In this document: one piece after another, positions 32,586-47,285 of the stretch | Layout: each line of letters starts with the position of its first letter | Numbering within the stretch: the stretch's first letter is position 1 | NCBI RefSeq assembly: GCF_030053415.1 | Contig: NZ_JASGBJ010000001.1 | Coordinates: forward strand, 806,001 to 870,000 | DNA: 64,000 nt | From: Marinobacter sp. CHS3-4 | GTDB lineage: Bacteria > Pseudomonadota > Gammaproteobacteria > Pseudomonadales > Oleiphilaceae | Direction: 5' to 3' | Notes under the pieces: model-generated | Told to the model about the DNA's origin: nothing | Databases searched by the model: none | The model's input: only the letters and a program-made list of their open reading frames with translations | Made by a program: the position numbers and the translations under genes

Positions 32586-34214
32586 ATGCCAACCCCATAC
32601 GCAACGCCCATTGGCTCTTGGACCCATCCGACCACCTTTTTCTGGGCTGCCCTCGGGGCAACCTTTGGTCTGGCTAACGTCTGGCAATTTCCCTATCTGG
32701 CCAGCCAGCATGGCGGTGGTCTGTTTGTTCTGCTGTATCTGGCCTGTCTGTTACTGATTACTCTGCCGCTGATGGTGACCGAGGCTGCCATGGGCCGTTA
32801 TGCCCGACATGGCCTGGTTCTGGCGATGGACGGTTTTGTTCGCGGTGCCCGTGCTTCCCGGTGGTGGATGTGGGCAGGTCGTCTGGGCATTCTGGCGGCA
32901 TTCCTGGTGCTGTCGTTTACCGCGGTATTCGGAGCCATTTCGCTGGCCTATGTGTTTTACGGCGCTATCGGCCGTTTTATCGGCGCGCAGCCGGGCGATG
33001 CCTCGGATATTCTTTCAGGCCTGGTGTCAGATCCCGGCAAGTACCGTGGGTTCATGGCATGGCACGGTTTTTTTCTGCTGTTGGTGATCTGGGTTTCCAT
33101 GCAGGGAGTCGCACATGGTCTGGAGCGGGCGATTCGTGCGGTGACGCCCATCATGTTGCTGCTGGTGGCAGCCTTTTGTGGGCTGGCTGCCTGGCAGGGG
33201 GAGTTTCGGGAGGCGGCAAACCTGGTTCTGAGTTTCAGTCAGAAGTCACTGACATTTGAAAGCCTGAAATCCGCATTGTTCCATGCCTTTTTCACCCTTG
33301 GTCTGGGGCTTGGCGTCTGGACGCTTTTCGGTGCCTATACGCCCGTCACCACTCGATTGAAGCGTTCGATTCTGGCAGTGGTGCTGATGGATACGTTGAT
33401 AGCCGTCGGGGCCGGACTGGCTATTTATTCGCTGGTTCCCGGTGGTCCAGAGATGCAGGGCGAGCGGGGTTTCAGTCTTCTGTTCATGTCATTGCCCCTT
33501 GCCATGGCCGATCTTCCGGGCAGTCAGTTTTTGCTGGCATCGGTCTATCTATTGATGGTGATGGTGGTCTGGACGACGTCGCTGGCATTATTGGAGCCCG
33601 TCGTAGGCTGGTTCCGCGAATGGACCGGGGCGCCGCGTCAATTATCGGTATTTCTGATCGGTCTGGCGGTCTGGATAACCGGGTTGGGGTCTTTATTGTC
33701 GTTCAACGTCTGGTCGGACATTCAGTTCGCCGGTGGCACGGTATTCCGCTGGGTTGAATTGTTCGCCGGTGGTCTTCTGGTGCCGCTGGTCAGTATTCTC
33801 ATATCGGTATTCGCCGGTTGGTATCTCACCCGAACCCTGGCGCTCAGGCTGCTGGGCGACACTCCGAAACTCTTCGGCCAGATATGGTTCTGGGTCATGA
33901 GGCTGGTGTTGCCGCTGGTCGTCGCCTACATCGGGCTGCAATACACCGCCAATGGTGTGATGTCCATGTGTGATCGAAACACGGAAGCCGCATGGTGCCA
34001 GCAGGGCGAAGACGTCTCTGGTGGCGATGTTGCGCCCAAAGTCGAGGTGAATTCGGCAGAAAGCCAGGCGGATGCTGACACCTTGGAAACTCCGGAAGGC
34101 CAGGCAGCGGAAGATGAGGGGTCGTCTGATAACAAGGACGCGCCAGAGCCGCAAGATGAGCAATCGGAGGACATGCCAGCAGACGGCCAGGACGTTCTGT
34201 ATCAGAGTGCCTGA
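32586..34214 (+). CDS. Sodium-dependent transporter (NSS/SNF family) with acidic C-terminal tail
   Basis: A 542-residue inner membrane symporter. The first helices carry the family hallmark (FFWAALGATFGLANVWQFPYL, then MVTEAAMGRYARHG), and about eleven or twelve helices end near residue 465. LeuT-like relatives import amino acids with Na+. A hydrophilic tail of about 70 residues follows, very rich in Glu, Asp, Ser and Gln (from GEDVSGGDV to the end); bacterial NSS proteins are usually about 450 residues, so this is an extension. It sits between smpB and ratA, interrupting a gene order usually continuous. Confidence 0.86.
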   Translation: MPTPYATPIGSWTHPTTFFWAALGATFGLANVWQFPYLASQHGGGLFVLLYLACLLLITLPLMVTEAAMGRYARHGLVLAMDGFVRGARASRWWMWAGRLGILAAFLVLSFTAVFGAISLAYVFYGAIGRFIGAQPGDASDILSGLVSDPGKYRGFMAWHGFFLLLVIWVSMQGVAHGLERAIRAVTPIMLLLVAAFCGLAAWQGEFREAANLVLSFSQKSLTFESLKSALFHAFFTLGLGLGVWTLFGAYTPVTTRLKRSILAVVLMDTLIAVGAGLAIYSLVPGGPEMQGERGFSLLFMSLPLAMADLPGSQFLLASVYLLMVMVVWTTSLALLEPVVGWFREWTGAPRQLSVFLIGLAVWITGLGSLLSFNVWSDIQFAGGTVFRWVELFAGGLLVPLVSILISVFAGWYLTRTLALRLLGDTPKLFGQIWFWVMRLVLPLVVAYIGLQYTANGVMSMCDRNTEAAWCQQGEDVSGGDVAPKVEVNSAESQADADTLETPEGQAAEDEGSSDNKDAPEPQDEQSEDMPADGQDVLYQSA

Positions 34215-34285
34215 TCGGGTATCGCCGATATGGCGCAGATTGCGTATCATTGCACGCCCGGTTCGTAAGCAGGTTTTCCAAGTCC

Positions 34286-34729
34286 ATGCCCCATCAGATC
34301 GACAAATCCGCCCTGGTCATGCATTCCGCTGAGCGCATGTTTCATCTGGTCAACGACGTTGCCCGCTATCCTGAATTCCTGCCCTGGTGTGCAAGTACAG
34401 AGATTCATGATGAGTCCGAACGGCATATTACCGCTTCCATGGACATTGCCAGAGGCGGCGTTCGTCATCGCGTGACAACGCAGAATCAGTTGCAATCACC
34501 GGAGTGGATTGATATTCGGCTGGTGGATGGCCCGTTCCGTGATCTGTCGGGCCGCTGGCACTTCAAACCGTTGAACGAAAGCGCGTGTAAAGTGATCCTG
34601 ACACTGGAATTCGAATTCACCGGCTCGCTGTCGCGGATGACCTTTGGGCAGGTGTTCAGTCATGCGGCAAACACCATGGTGGATGCATTCTGCAAACGGG
34701 CAGATCAGCTTTATAAAGGAGGCGCCTGA
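34286..34729 (+). CDS. ratA: RatA, SRPBCC/coenzyme Q-binding protein
   Basis: A 147-residue START-like (SRPBCC) protein of the RatA/Coq10 family. Conserved pieces: MFHLVNDVARYPEFLPWC near the N-terminus and RWHFKPL, EFEFTGSLSRMTFG, then FCKRADQLY at the end. E. coli RatA was described as a ribosome-association toxin, but relatives bind ubiquinone and assist respiration. I start at 34286 (MPHQIDKSALV), the conserved start. The stop overlaps the ratB start by one base. Confidence 0.92.
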   Translation: MPHQIDKSALVMHSAERMFHLVNDVARYPEFLPWCASTEIHDESERHITASMDIARGGVRHRVTTQNQLQSPEWIDIRLVDGPFRDLSGRWHFKPLNESACKVILTLEFEFTGSLSRMTFGQVFSHAANTMVDAFCKRADQLYKGGA

Positions 34730-35010
34730 TGATTCGTGTGGAGGTGGCGTTCGCTCGGCCTGACAAGCAGGAAATCATCGCACTGGACGTTGAAGAAGGT
34801 ACCTCTGCGGTGGAGGCGGTCAAGCAGTCCGGCATCGTTGACCTGTTCCCGGAAATCGATCCGGATTCGAACAACATGGGTATCTTTGGCAAAGCGATCA
34901 AGGCACCGTCCACCCACGAATTGAGGGACGGGGACCGCGTGGAAATCTACCGCCCGCTCAAGATAGACCCGAAGCAGGCCCGCCTGAATCGGGCGAAAAA
35001 GAAAGCGTAA
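34729..35010 (+). CDS. ratB: RatB / RnfH family protein
   Basis: A 93-residue beta-grasp (ubiquitin-like fold) protein of the RnfH/UPF0125 family: MIRVEVAFARPDKQEI, then GIFGKAIKAPSTHELRDGDRVEIYRPL. Function is poorly known; it nearly always follows ratA. The start codon overlaps the ratA stop by one base, and the gene ends 19 bases from the convergent bamE. Confidence 0.92.
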   Translation: MIRVEVAFARPDKQEIIALDVEEGTSAVEAVKQSGIVDLFPEIDPDSNNMGIFGKAIKAPSTHELRDGDRVEIYRPLKIDPKQARLNRAKKKA

Positions 35011-35029
35011 TCGCGCCCTGACAAATCCG

Positions 35030-35356
35030 TCAGTAGGCGGGTGTCTCTTCCAGCAGTTGTGCTTCGTAGTGAGAAAAGCGGTCGTTCTCGTAATAGACGA
35101 TCACGCGTTGCTCCTCAATTTCGCCACCGCCTCGCTGGAACGTATAGATGTAATATTCCCGCGACAGATCTACCGGATTAATCATCAGGGGCGTGCCCAA
35201 TACTGAATGAACCTGTCTGCGGGACATTCCTTCAGACAGAGAGGTCAGCTCTTCGTCGGTCAGAATGTTCCCCTGTTGGACGTTAATTTTGTACACGCCG
35301 GGGAACACGCAACCCGTCATCAGAAGGGTCAATACTAGGGCTGTGAGCTTTTGCAT
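35030..35356 (-). CDS. bamE: Outer membrane protein assembly factor BamE
   Basis: A 108-residue lipoprotein of the BAM complex, which inserts beta-barrel proteins into the outer membrane. The signal ends in the lipobox LMTGC; the mature part has the SmpA/OmlA core (VYKINVQQGNILTDEEL, then RRQVHSVLGTPLM and REYYIYTFQRGGG). I start at 35356 (MQKLTALVLTLL), since the upstream in-frame stretch lacks signal-peptide character. Divergent from fur, as in Pseudomonas (omlA-fur). Confidence 0.95.
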   Translation of the reverse strand: MQKLTALVLTLLMTGCVFPGVYKINVQQGNILTDEELTSLSEGMSRRQVHSVLGTPLMINPVDLSREYYIYTFQRGGGEIEEQRVIVYYENDRFSHYEAQLLEETPAY

Positions 35357-35498
35357 CGCCGGGGGAAATCCTCTATCTTGGAATCGCCTGCCTGGGGCAG
35401 GTTTCACACGGGTTGAGCACGGGTTGAACTCAGAGTAATTCAAGTGCGGCACCATCATACCGGAAGCCGCTGAGCACACCAAAGAGCGAATCAAAAAC

Positions 35499-35915
35499 AT
35501 GTCATCCGAAAACTCCGAATTGCGCAAAGTCGGCCTGAAAGTCACGCTTCCGCGGGTCAAGATCTTCAACATTCTTGAGAGTGCCGAAGAAGAGCATCAC
35601 CTGAGCGCTGAGGATGTTTACAAGAAGTTGCTGGAGCAGGGTGATGATGTCGGTCTTGCGACGGTCTATCGCGTGCTCACCCAGTTTGAAGCGGCCGGCC
35701 TGGTATTGCGCCACAATTTTGAAGGCGGCCATGCCGTTTTTGAAATGGCAGGTGACGATCATCACGACCACATGGTGTGCTCGCAGACTGGTGAAGTGAT
35801 CGAGTTCGTTGACGAAGTGATTGAAGAGCGCCAGAAGAAAATAGCCGAAGAGCACGGCTTCGAGCTGGTCGATCACAGCCTGATTCTTTACGTAAAGCCC
35901 CGAAAGACTGACTGA
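35499..35915 (+). CDS. fur: Ferric uptake regulator
   Basis: A 138-residue iron-responsive repressor. It has the winged helix (LRKVGLKVTLPRVKIFNILE, then ATVYRVLTQFEAAGLV) and the metal site GDDHHDHMVC with EVIEF following. The usual C-x2-C is not present: VCSQTG keeps only the first Cys, as in several pseudomonad-type Fur proteins, so a structural zinc bound by CxxC is unlikely. It is divergent from bamE with a 142-base gap. Controls siderophore and iron uptake genes elsewhere. Confidence 0.96.
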   Translation: MSSENSELRKVGLKVTLPRVKIFNILESAEEEHHLSAEDVYKKLLEQGDDVGLATVYRVLTQFEAAGLVLRHNFEGGHAVFEMAGDDHHDHMVCSQTGEVIEFVDEVIEERQKKIAEEHGFELVDHSLILYVKPRKTD

Positions 35916-35927
35916 TCTGGAACCTGT

Positions 35928-35956
35928 AAAAAAAGAGGCGGGTGCTTGCCCGCCTC
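35928..35956 (-). terminator. Rho-independent terminator of recN
   Basis: On the minus strand GAGGCGGG, short loop, CCCGCCTC followed by a T7 run (A run at 35928-35934 on the plus strand). It lies 41 bases after the recN stop. It may also stop fur transcription weakly. Confidence 0.85.
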
Positions 35957-35996
35957 ATGAAGCTCTCAGGATCGAGAGGGGAATGAAACTCCGAAC

Positions 35997-37676
35997 TCAG
36001 TGATGAGTTGCCTGTCCTTTGCTGAACATTTCTCGAGCGTGGGCAATGGTGTGTTCTGTCATATCCACGCCGCCCAGCATTCTTGCCACTTCACTGATTC
36101 TGCCGGTGTCGTCCAGGCTTTCAATTTTGGAAAAGGTTGCATCGTCGTCAGTGAATTTACTGACAAACAGGTGCTGATGGCATTGTGCGGCGACTTGCGC
36201 CAGGTGAGTCACGCATAGCACCTGGCCATTATCGCCAAGGCTTCTGAGCAAACGTCCCACTACCTCGGCGGTGCCGCCGCCAATGCCAACGTCGACTTCG
36301 TCGAACACCAGCGTCGGTGTTGTAGAGGTTTGGGCCACTACCACCTGAATGGCCAGGCTGATGCGCGACAGCTCGCCACCAGAGGCCACTTTCGCCAACG
36401 GACGTGCCGGTTGCCCCGGGTTTGCGCTGACCAGAAACTCGATGTCTTCCAGGCCATGGGCGGCCGGGGCATCGTCTTTGTTGCGGCTCAGATGGGTGAC
36501 AAATTGCACCGCCGGCATGCTCAGTTGGGCAAGCTCTTCGGCGATTCGCTGGTCCAGATTCGCTGCGGCTTTCTGCCTGAGCTCAGACAATTCGCCTGCC
36601 AGTCGGTTAAATTCCGCGAGCTGTTTCTCCAGCTCGGCCTCGAGTTTTTCAACGCTGCCTTCACCTTCGTCCAATGACGCCAGTTCGTCAGACAACGACT
36701 GGTGCAGTTCCGGAAGATTTTCCGGGCTGATGCGGTGCTTCCGGGCCATCTGGTAGATGGCGCTCAGCCGCTCTTCCACTTCCGTCAGTCTGGATGGGTC
36801 CGCATCATACCCATCGACAAAGTGCCGCAGATTGTCGCCGGCTTCGCTGATCTGGATCTGTGCTTCGTTCAGCATGTCGATGGTGTCTTTCAGCGCTGGC
36901 ACTTCCACTGGTAGCTGTTCCAGTTGTTGCAGCGCCTGACGAACCAACGCTGACGCGCTGGTGTCGTCTTCAGTGCAGAGCATTGTTGCCTGATGACAAT
37001 TCTGCAGAACGGTTTCGGCATGGCTCAGCTGGGCTTGCTCTTTTTCGAGTGATTCCTGTTCGCCGTCTTCCAGCGCCAGACGGTCGAGTTCTTCAACTTG
37101 ATAGCGCAGTAGCTGAATGCGGGCTTCGGCTTCGTCAGCGTTTTGCTGGCGCTCCTGCAAGCGTTGCTGGGTGGTGTGCCAGGCTTTCCAGGCATGTCGG
37201 GTTTCTTCCGCCAGAGTTTCGGCACCGGCGAATTCGTCCAGCAATTTGCGGTGAGTGTCTTTGCGCAGAAGTGATTGGTGCTGGTGCTGACTGTGGATGT
37301 CCATCAGCGTACTGCCCAAATCTTTAAGATGTGCGAGAGGGCAGGGTTGGCCGTTTATGTATGCGCGGGACCGGCCGTCTTTGCTGATGACCCGACGCAG
37401 AATGCAGTCGTTGTCATCGTCCAGTTCGTGTTCTTCCAGCCACTGCCGGGCTTCGCTGATTCGGGACACATCGAAAGTGGCGGTGATGTCCGCACGCTTG
37501 GCGCCGTGGCGAACTGCGCCCGCGTCTGCCCGGCCGCCCATGGCCAGCCCAAGGGCATCCAGCACAATGGATTTGCCTGCGCCTGTTTCGCCGGTAAGTG
37601 CTGTCATTCCCTGATTGAATTGCAGTTCAACCCGCTCTGCGATGGCGTAATTGGAGACGGTGAGCTGAGTCAGCAT
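35997..37676 (-). CDS. recN: DNA repair protein RecN
   Basis: A 559-residue SMC-like ATPase for recombinational repair of double-strand breaks. Walker A GETGAGKS lies near residue 30, a long coiled-coil region fills 150-370, and the C-terminal half has the signature LAKVASGGELSRISLAIQ and Walker B TLVFDEVDVGIGG. GGAGG lies eight bases before the ATG at 37676. A LexA-type box at 37725-37740 puts it under SOS control. It is divergent from grpE, the usual gammaproteobacterial arrangement. Confidence 0.96.
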   Translation of the reverse strand: MLTQLTVSNYAIAERVELQFNQGMTALTGETGAGKSIVLDALGLAMGGRADAGAVRHGAKRADITATFDVSRISEARQWLEEHELDDDNDCILRRVISKDGRSRAYINGQPCPLAHLKDLGSTLMDIHSQHQHQSLLRKDTHRKLLDEFAGAETLAEETRHAWKAWHTTQQRLQERQQNADEAEARIQLLRYQVEELDRLALEDGEQESLEKEQAQLSHAETVLQNCHQATMLCTEDDTSASALVRQALQQLEQLPVEVPALKDTIDMLNEAQIQISEAGDNLRHFVDGYDADPSRLTEVEERLSAIYQMARKHRISPENLPELHQSLSDELASLDEGEGSVEKLEAELEKQLAEFNRLAGELSELRQKAAANLDQRIAEELAQLSMPAVQFVTHLSRNKDDAPAAHGLEDIEFLVSANPGQPARPLAKVASGGELSRISLAIQVVVAQTSTTPTLVFDEVDVGIGGGTAEVVGRLLRSLGDNGQVLCVTHLAQVAAQCHQHLFVSKFTDDDATFSKIESLDDTGRISEVARMLGGVDMTEHTIAHAREMFSKGQATHH

Positions 37677-37724
37677 GGGGCAAACCTCCAAGTGTTTCCG
37701 AAATACTGGTGATGCATACAGTTG

Positions 37725-37740
37725 CTGTGAATATATACAG
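37725..37740. promoter_or_regulatory. LexA (SOS) box for recN
   Basis: CTGTGAATATATACAG fits the LexA consensus CTGT-N8-ACAG, 49 bases before the recN start. RecN is a classic SOS gene, so LexA repression is expected. Confidence 0.85.
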
Positions 37741-37800
37741 GGTTTTTCGGCTTTGCAAATTTACTCGAGCGGAAATTGTGCAGTTTGCCCTTTCGAAAGG

Positions 37801-37827
37801 TTGAAACCGGAAATACGGGCCCCATAT
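37801..37827 (+). promoter_or_regulatory. Heat-shock (sigma-32) promoter of grpE
   Basis: TTGAAA (37801-37806), 13-base spacer, CCCCATAT (37820-37827), an excellent match to the sigma-32 consensus (CTTGAAA, 11-16 bases, CCCCATnT), located 67 bases before the grpE start. Confidence 0.85.
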
Positions 37828-37893
37828 CCGTTCGCAAAGTTCATTGACAATCAGGCGGATCATTGGCCGCCAACGAATCAAGCAGGAGTTGCC

Positions 37894-38520
37894 ATGAGCG
37901 CTGATGAGAATCGCAACGAGCAAATGGAAGAAGAGCTGAATGAAGCGGCTGCGGAAGCGGCTTCTGTCGAAGACGAAGTAAAGTCGGAAGCCGATGAGCG
38001 CGAGGGCGCTGACCGAACAGAAACTGAAATGCTTGAAGCCAAGGTTCAGGAGTACAAGGATCAGGTCCTTCGCACTCAGGCTGAGATGCAGAACGTACGA
38101 CGTCGTTCCGAAATCGACGTGGAAAAGGCGCACAAGTTTGCGCTGGAAAAGTTCGTGAAAGAACTACTGCCAGTCGCTGACAGTCTTGAAAAAGGCGTTG
38201 AAAGTGCGCAGAGCGCAGCTGAGCAGAAGGGCGAAACCAGTGAAGTGGTTTCAAGCATGCGCGAAGGCATGGACATGACACTGGATCTGTTTTTGAAGAC
38301 GCTCGGCAAGTTTAACGTTGAGCAGTTGAATCCGGTCGGCGAACCGTTTGATCCGCAGAAGCACGAAGCTATGTCCATGGTGCCAGCACCCGATGCCGAG
38401 CCAAACAGTGTCGTGGCGGTAGTTCAGAAAGGCTACACGTTGAACGAGCGCCTGGTTCGCCCGGCGATGGTTGTTGTGGCTAAAGCGGAAAGTGGTCCAA
38501 AAGTTGACGAACAGGCTTGA
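37894..38520 (+). CDS. grpE: Nucleotide exchange factor GrpE
   Basis: A 208-residue cochaperone that releases ADP from DnaK. A charged, acidic N-terminus (about 65 residues) leads to the long helix (EMLEAKVQEYKDQVLRTQAEMQNVRRRSE in pieces), FALEKFVKELLPVADSLEK, and the C-terminal beta domain (NPVGEPFDPQKHEAMSMVP). AGGAG lies five bases before the ATG at 37894; the same frame is open further upstream but covers the promoter. Transcribed from the sigma-32 promoter. Confidence 0.97.
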   Translation: MSADENRNEQMEEELNEAAAEAASVEDEVKSEADEREGADRTETEMLEAKVQEYKDQVLRTQAEMQNVRRRSEIDVEKAHKFALEKFVKELLPVADSLEKGVESAQSAAEQKGETSEVVSSMREGMDMTLDLFLKTLGKFNVEQLNPVGEPFDPQKHEAMSMVPAPDAEPNSVVAVVQKGYTLNERLVRPAMVVVAKAESGPKVDEQA

Positions 38521-38652
38521 AAAGTTGATTAACGCGCCAATATAGCCAGTAAACAGGCGGCGCACCGGGTTTTTTCTTGGGTCGAGTCCAGGAGCCCCGG
38601 CAACGTTTAAGTCCGATGGAATTGAACCGACAGACGAATTGGAGTGGTTTAA

Positions 38653-40578
<1,926 letters not shown>

Positions 40579-40600
40579 ATCCACCGTACATCAGGTAGTT

Positions 40601-40630
40601 GGAAAACGCGGGGTAAGCCCCGCGTTTTCC
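40601..40630 (+). other. Perfect 13-base hairpin between dnaK and dnaJ
   Basis: GGAAAACGCGGGG, loop TAAG, CCCCGCGTTTTCC. No T run follows, so it is probably a partial attenuator or an mRNA-protecting stem that sets the dnaK to dnaJ ratio, as in other dnaKJ operons. Confidence 0.6.
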
Positions 40631-40655
40631 GCGTTATAAATACAGGGTTTACAGC

Positions 40656-41786
40656 ATGGCCAAGCGCGACTATTACGAGATTCTCGGGGTCTCCCGGGAC
40701 GCGGATGACAAAGAGATCAAGCGAGCCTACCGCAAGCTCGCGATGAAGTATCATCCTGACCGTAACCCGGACGACGAGGATGCCGACCACAAGTTTAAGG
40801 AAGCCAGCGAAGCCTACGAGGTTCTGCAGGATTCCTCCAAACGCGCCGCGTACGACCAGTTTGGTCACGCCGGTGTAGACGGCTCTGCCGGTGGCGGTTT
40901 CGGAGGCGGCGGTGGCGCCAGCTTCTCCGATATCTTTGGCGACGTGTTCGGCGATATTTTCGGAGGCGGCGGTGGTCGCGGCCGGAATACTCGCGGCGCA
41001 GACCTCCGTTATACCCTTGAGCTGGATCTTGAAGAAGCCGTTAAAGGCAAAACAGTGGAAATCCGTATTCCCGGCCATCGTGAATGCGAAACCTGCGATG
41101 GCACGGGTGCTGCCAAAGGTTCAACGCCGGAAAACTGCGGTACCTGTAAAGGTATGGGGCAGGTCCGGATGCAGCAGGGCTTCTTCACCGTTCAGCAGGC
41201 ATGCCCGACCTGTCGCGGCGAGGGTAAGATCATCAAGAACCCATGCACCACTTGTCGTGGTGACGGACGGGTTCAGGAAGAGAAAACACTGTCTGTGAAA
41301 GTGCCGCCGGGCGTGGACACTGGCGACCGTATCCGCCTGTCAGGTGAAGGCGAGATGGGCGTGCAGGGTGGACCACCAGGCGATCTTTACGTTCAGGTAG
41401 CCGTGCGCGAACACTCCATATTTACCCGTGATGGCCGTAATCTGTATTGCGAAGTACCCATCAGCATCGTGGACGCATCACTGGGTGGCGAGCTGGAAGT
41501 GCCAACACTGGACGGCCGGGTGAAACTGAAAATTCCACCTGAAACCCAGACGGGTAAACTGTTCCGCATGCGGAACAAGGGTGTGAGCCCGGTCCGCGGT
41601 GGCCCGGCTGGTGATCTTCTCTGCCGCGTGATGGTGGAAACACCGGTCAACCTGACCAAGCGCCAGAAAGAGATTCTGGAAGAATTTCAGCAAACGCTGG
41701 ATGGCGGCGACGGTAACCATCACGGGCCAAGAAAGAGTTCCTGGTTCGAAGGCGTAAAGAACTTCTTCGACGAAATGAAATTCTAA
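40656..41786 (+). CDS. dnaJ: Chaperone DnaJ (Hsp40)
   Basis: A 376-residue type I J protein that delivers substrates to DnaK and stimulates its ATPase. In order: J domain with HPD (YHPDRNP), Gly/Phe region (about 75-105, GGGFGGGGG and [11 protein letters not shown]), four CxxCxGxG zinc motifs (CDGTG, CKGMG, CRGEG, CRGDG) around 145-210, and the C-terminal substrate domains. Cotranscribed with dnaK across a 77-base gap with a hairpin. Confidence 0.98.
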   Translation: MAKRDYYEILGVSRDADDKEIKRAYRKLAMKYHPDRNPDDEDADHKFKEASEAYEVLQDSSKRAAYDQFGHAGVDGSAGGGFGGGGGASFSDIFGDVFGDIFGGGGGRGRNTRGADLRYTLELDLEEAVKGKTVEIRIPGHRECETCDGTGAAKGSTPENCGTCKGMGQVRMQQGFFTVQQACPTCRGEGKIIKNPCTTCRGDGRVQEEKTLSVKVPPGVDTGDRIRLSGEGEMGVQGGPPGDLYVQVAVREHSIFTRDGRNLYCEVPISIVDASLGGELEVPTLDGRVKLKIPPETQTGKLFRMRNKGVSPVRGGPAGDLLCRVMVETPVNLTKRQKEILEEFQQTLDGGDGNHHGPRKSSWFEGVKNFFDEMKF

Positions 41787-42608
<822 letters not shown>

Positions 42609-42630
42609 ACGCTCACGCTGAGGCGGGCGG

Positions 42631-42725
42631 CCGAACCACACTTCTGGAAATGTCGGAGGCCATGGATGGCCGGAGATCAAGCGCTCATGGATGAGCTTGA
42701 AGCGTTTTCCAGAAGTGTGGTTCGG
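42631..42725. repeat. Nested palindromic element (outer stem with two inner hairpins)
   Basis: A 20-base inverted repeat (42631-42650 and 42706-42725, starting CCGAACCACA and ending TGTGGTTCGG) encloses two perfect small palindromes, GGCCAT-GG-ATGGCC (42658-42671) and GCTCAT-GG-ATGAGC (42683-42696). Both inner hairpins centre on CATGGATG. As RNA or cruciform DNA it would form a three-way junction. It looks like a REP- or MITE-type intergenic element; no other copy with both cores is seen in this window. No encoded protein or T run. Confidence 0.65.
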
Positions 42726-42758
42726 TCGCATGCCGGGGTCAGCGCAAGGAAATGAGCG

Positions 42759-42787
42759 TGGACACAAACTGGCGCATTTCGTACAAT
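42759..42787 (+). promoter_or_regulatory. carAB promoter
   Basis: TGGACA (42759-42764), 17-base spacer, TACAAT (42782-42787). One mismatch per hexamer and ideal spacing. Transcription would start near 42794, giving a leader of about 145 bases that includes a terminator-like hairpin. Confidence 0.7.
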
Positions 42788-42829
42788 AAGGCGGTTTAAC
42801 TGCACCAAGCGTATCATCGAAAAGTTTTT

Positions 42830-42869
42830 AAAAAAGCGGGACCGGGTTTTAACTCAGTCTCGCTTTTTT
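42830..42869 (+). terminator. Terminator-like hairpin in the carA leader
   Basis: AAAAAAGCGGGAC, 14-base loop, GTCTCGCTTTTTT: a 13-base stem with one G-U pair and a T6 run. It lies between the carA promoter and the gene, so it can act as an attenuator; it would also stop readthrough from dapB. Confidence 0.7.
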
Positions 42870-42938
42870 GCAACCTGAATTTGCGCTTGCGTTCCTGTTC
42901 GTGACGAACCCGTACGCCACTCGATGAGGATACAAGCC

Positions 42939-44065
42939 TTGAGTACACCAGCCATTCTCGCACTTGAAGACGGAAGCCTGTTCTACGGCACCGCCATCGG
43001 TGCTGAAGGGGAAAGTAGTGGAGAGGTGGTGTTCAACACCGCTATGACCGGATACCAGGAAATCCTGACCGACCCCTCCTATTCCCGCCAGATCGTAACA
43101 CTCACCTACCCACACATCGGCAGCTACGGCGTCAACGAAGAAGATGTTGAATCAGACCGGGTACAGGCTGCTGGGCTGGTGATTCGCGATCTGCCACTGA
43201 TGGCCAGTAACTGGCGAAGCCAGGGTTCGCTGCAAGACTATCTGAAGACCAATAACATCATCGGTATTGCCGATATCGATACCCGTCGCCTGACTCGTAT
43301 TCTTCGTGACAAAGGCTCCCAGAACGGCGCCGTTGTTGCGGGCGAAGGCGTCACCGCCGAGCGAGCGCTGGAATTGGCAAACGCGTTCCCCGGCCTGAAA
43401 GGCATGGACCTGGCCAAAGAGGTAACCAGCGAGAAAACCTGGACCTGGAGTCAGACCGAGTGGAGCTTGAATGGCGGTGGCTACGGTGAACGTACCGAAT
43501 CCCGCTTTAAAGTCGTTGCCTACGACTACGGCGTAAAACTGAACATCCTGCGCATGCTGGCAGCCCGCGGCTGTGATATCACCGTGGTGCCAGCCCAGAC
43601 GCCTGCTTCCGAAGTCCTGGCGATGAAACCGGATGGCATCTTCCTGTCCAACGGCCCGGGCGATCCCGAGCCCTGTGACTACGCCATTACGGCCATTCGG
43701 GAAATTCTTGAGACTGAAACGCCCGTGTTTGGCATCTGCCTGGGTCATCAGCTTCTGGCGCTCGCCAGCGGCGCGAAATCCGTAAAGATGGGGCATGGCC
43801 ACCACGGTGCCAACCACCCGGTGCAGAATCTGGCGGATGGCACGGTGATGATCACCAGTCAAAACCATGGCTTTGCGGTTGATGAAGCCAGCCTGCCGGC
43901 TAACGTGGAAGCGACTCATAAGTCGCTGTTTGATGACTCGCTGCAGGGCATTCGCCGCACCGACAAGCCAGCTTACAGTTTTCAGGGCCATCCGGAAGCC
44001 AGCCCCGGCCCGCACGATGTCGCTCCCCTGTTTGATGAATTTATTCGCCTGATGGAGGCACGTTA

Positions 44066-44066
<1 letters not shown>
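42939..44066 (+). CDS. carA: Carbamoyl-phosphate synthase small (glutaminase) subunit
   Basis: A 375-residue subunit that hydrolyses glutamine and passes ammonia to CarB for carbamoyl phosphate, the precursor of arginine and pyrimidines. The N-terminal domain has [21 protein letters not shown]; the GATase domain has the nucleophile Cys in [12 protein letters not shown] and the His/Glu of [14 protein letters not shown] choose the TTG at 42939 ([13 protein letters not shown]) because GAGG lies nine bases upstream and the family starts here; an ATG at 42924 is possible. It overlaps carB by one base. Confidence 0.95.
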
Positions 44067-47281
<3,215 letters not shown>

Positions 47282-47285
47282 CACC

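Noticed and set aside
34286..35010. ratA-ratB as a toxin-antitoxin pair
   Set aside because: The names come from a report in E. coli. The sequences are a START-like quinone-binding type protein and a ubiquitin-fold protein conserved in core gene order, not an accessory toxin-antitoxin module.
38576..38600. A possible second sigma-32 promoter before dnaK
   Set aside because: CTTGGG and CCCCGG have about the right spacing but both depart from consensus. The clear heat-shock promoter is before grpE.
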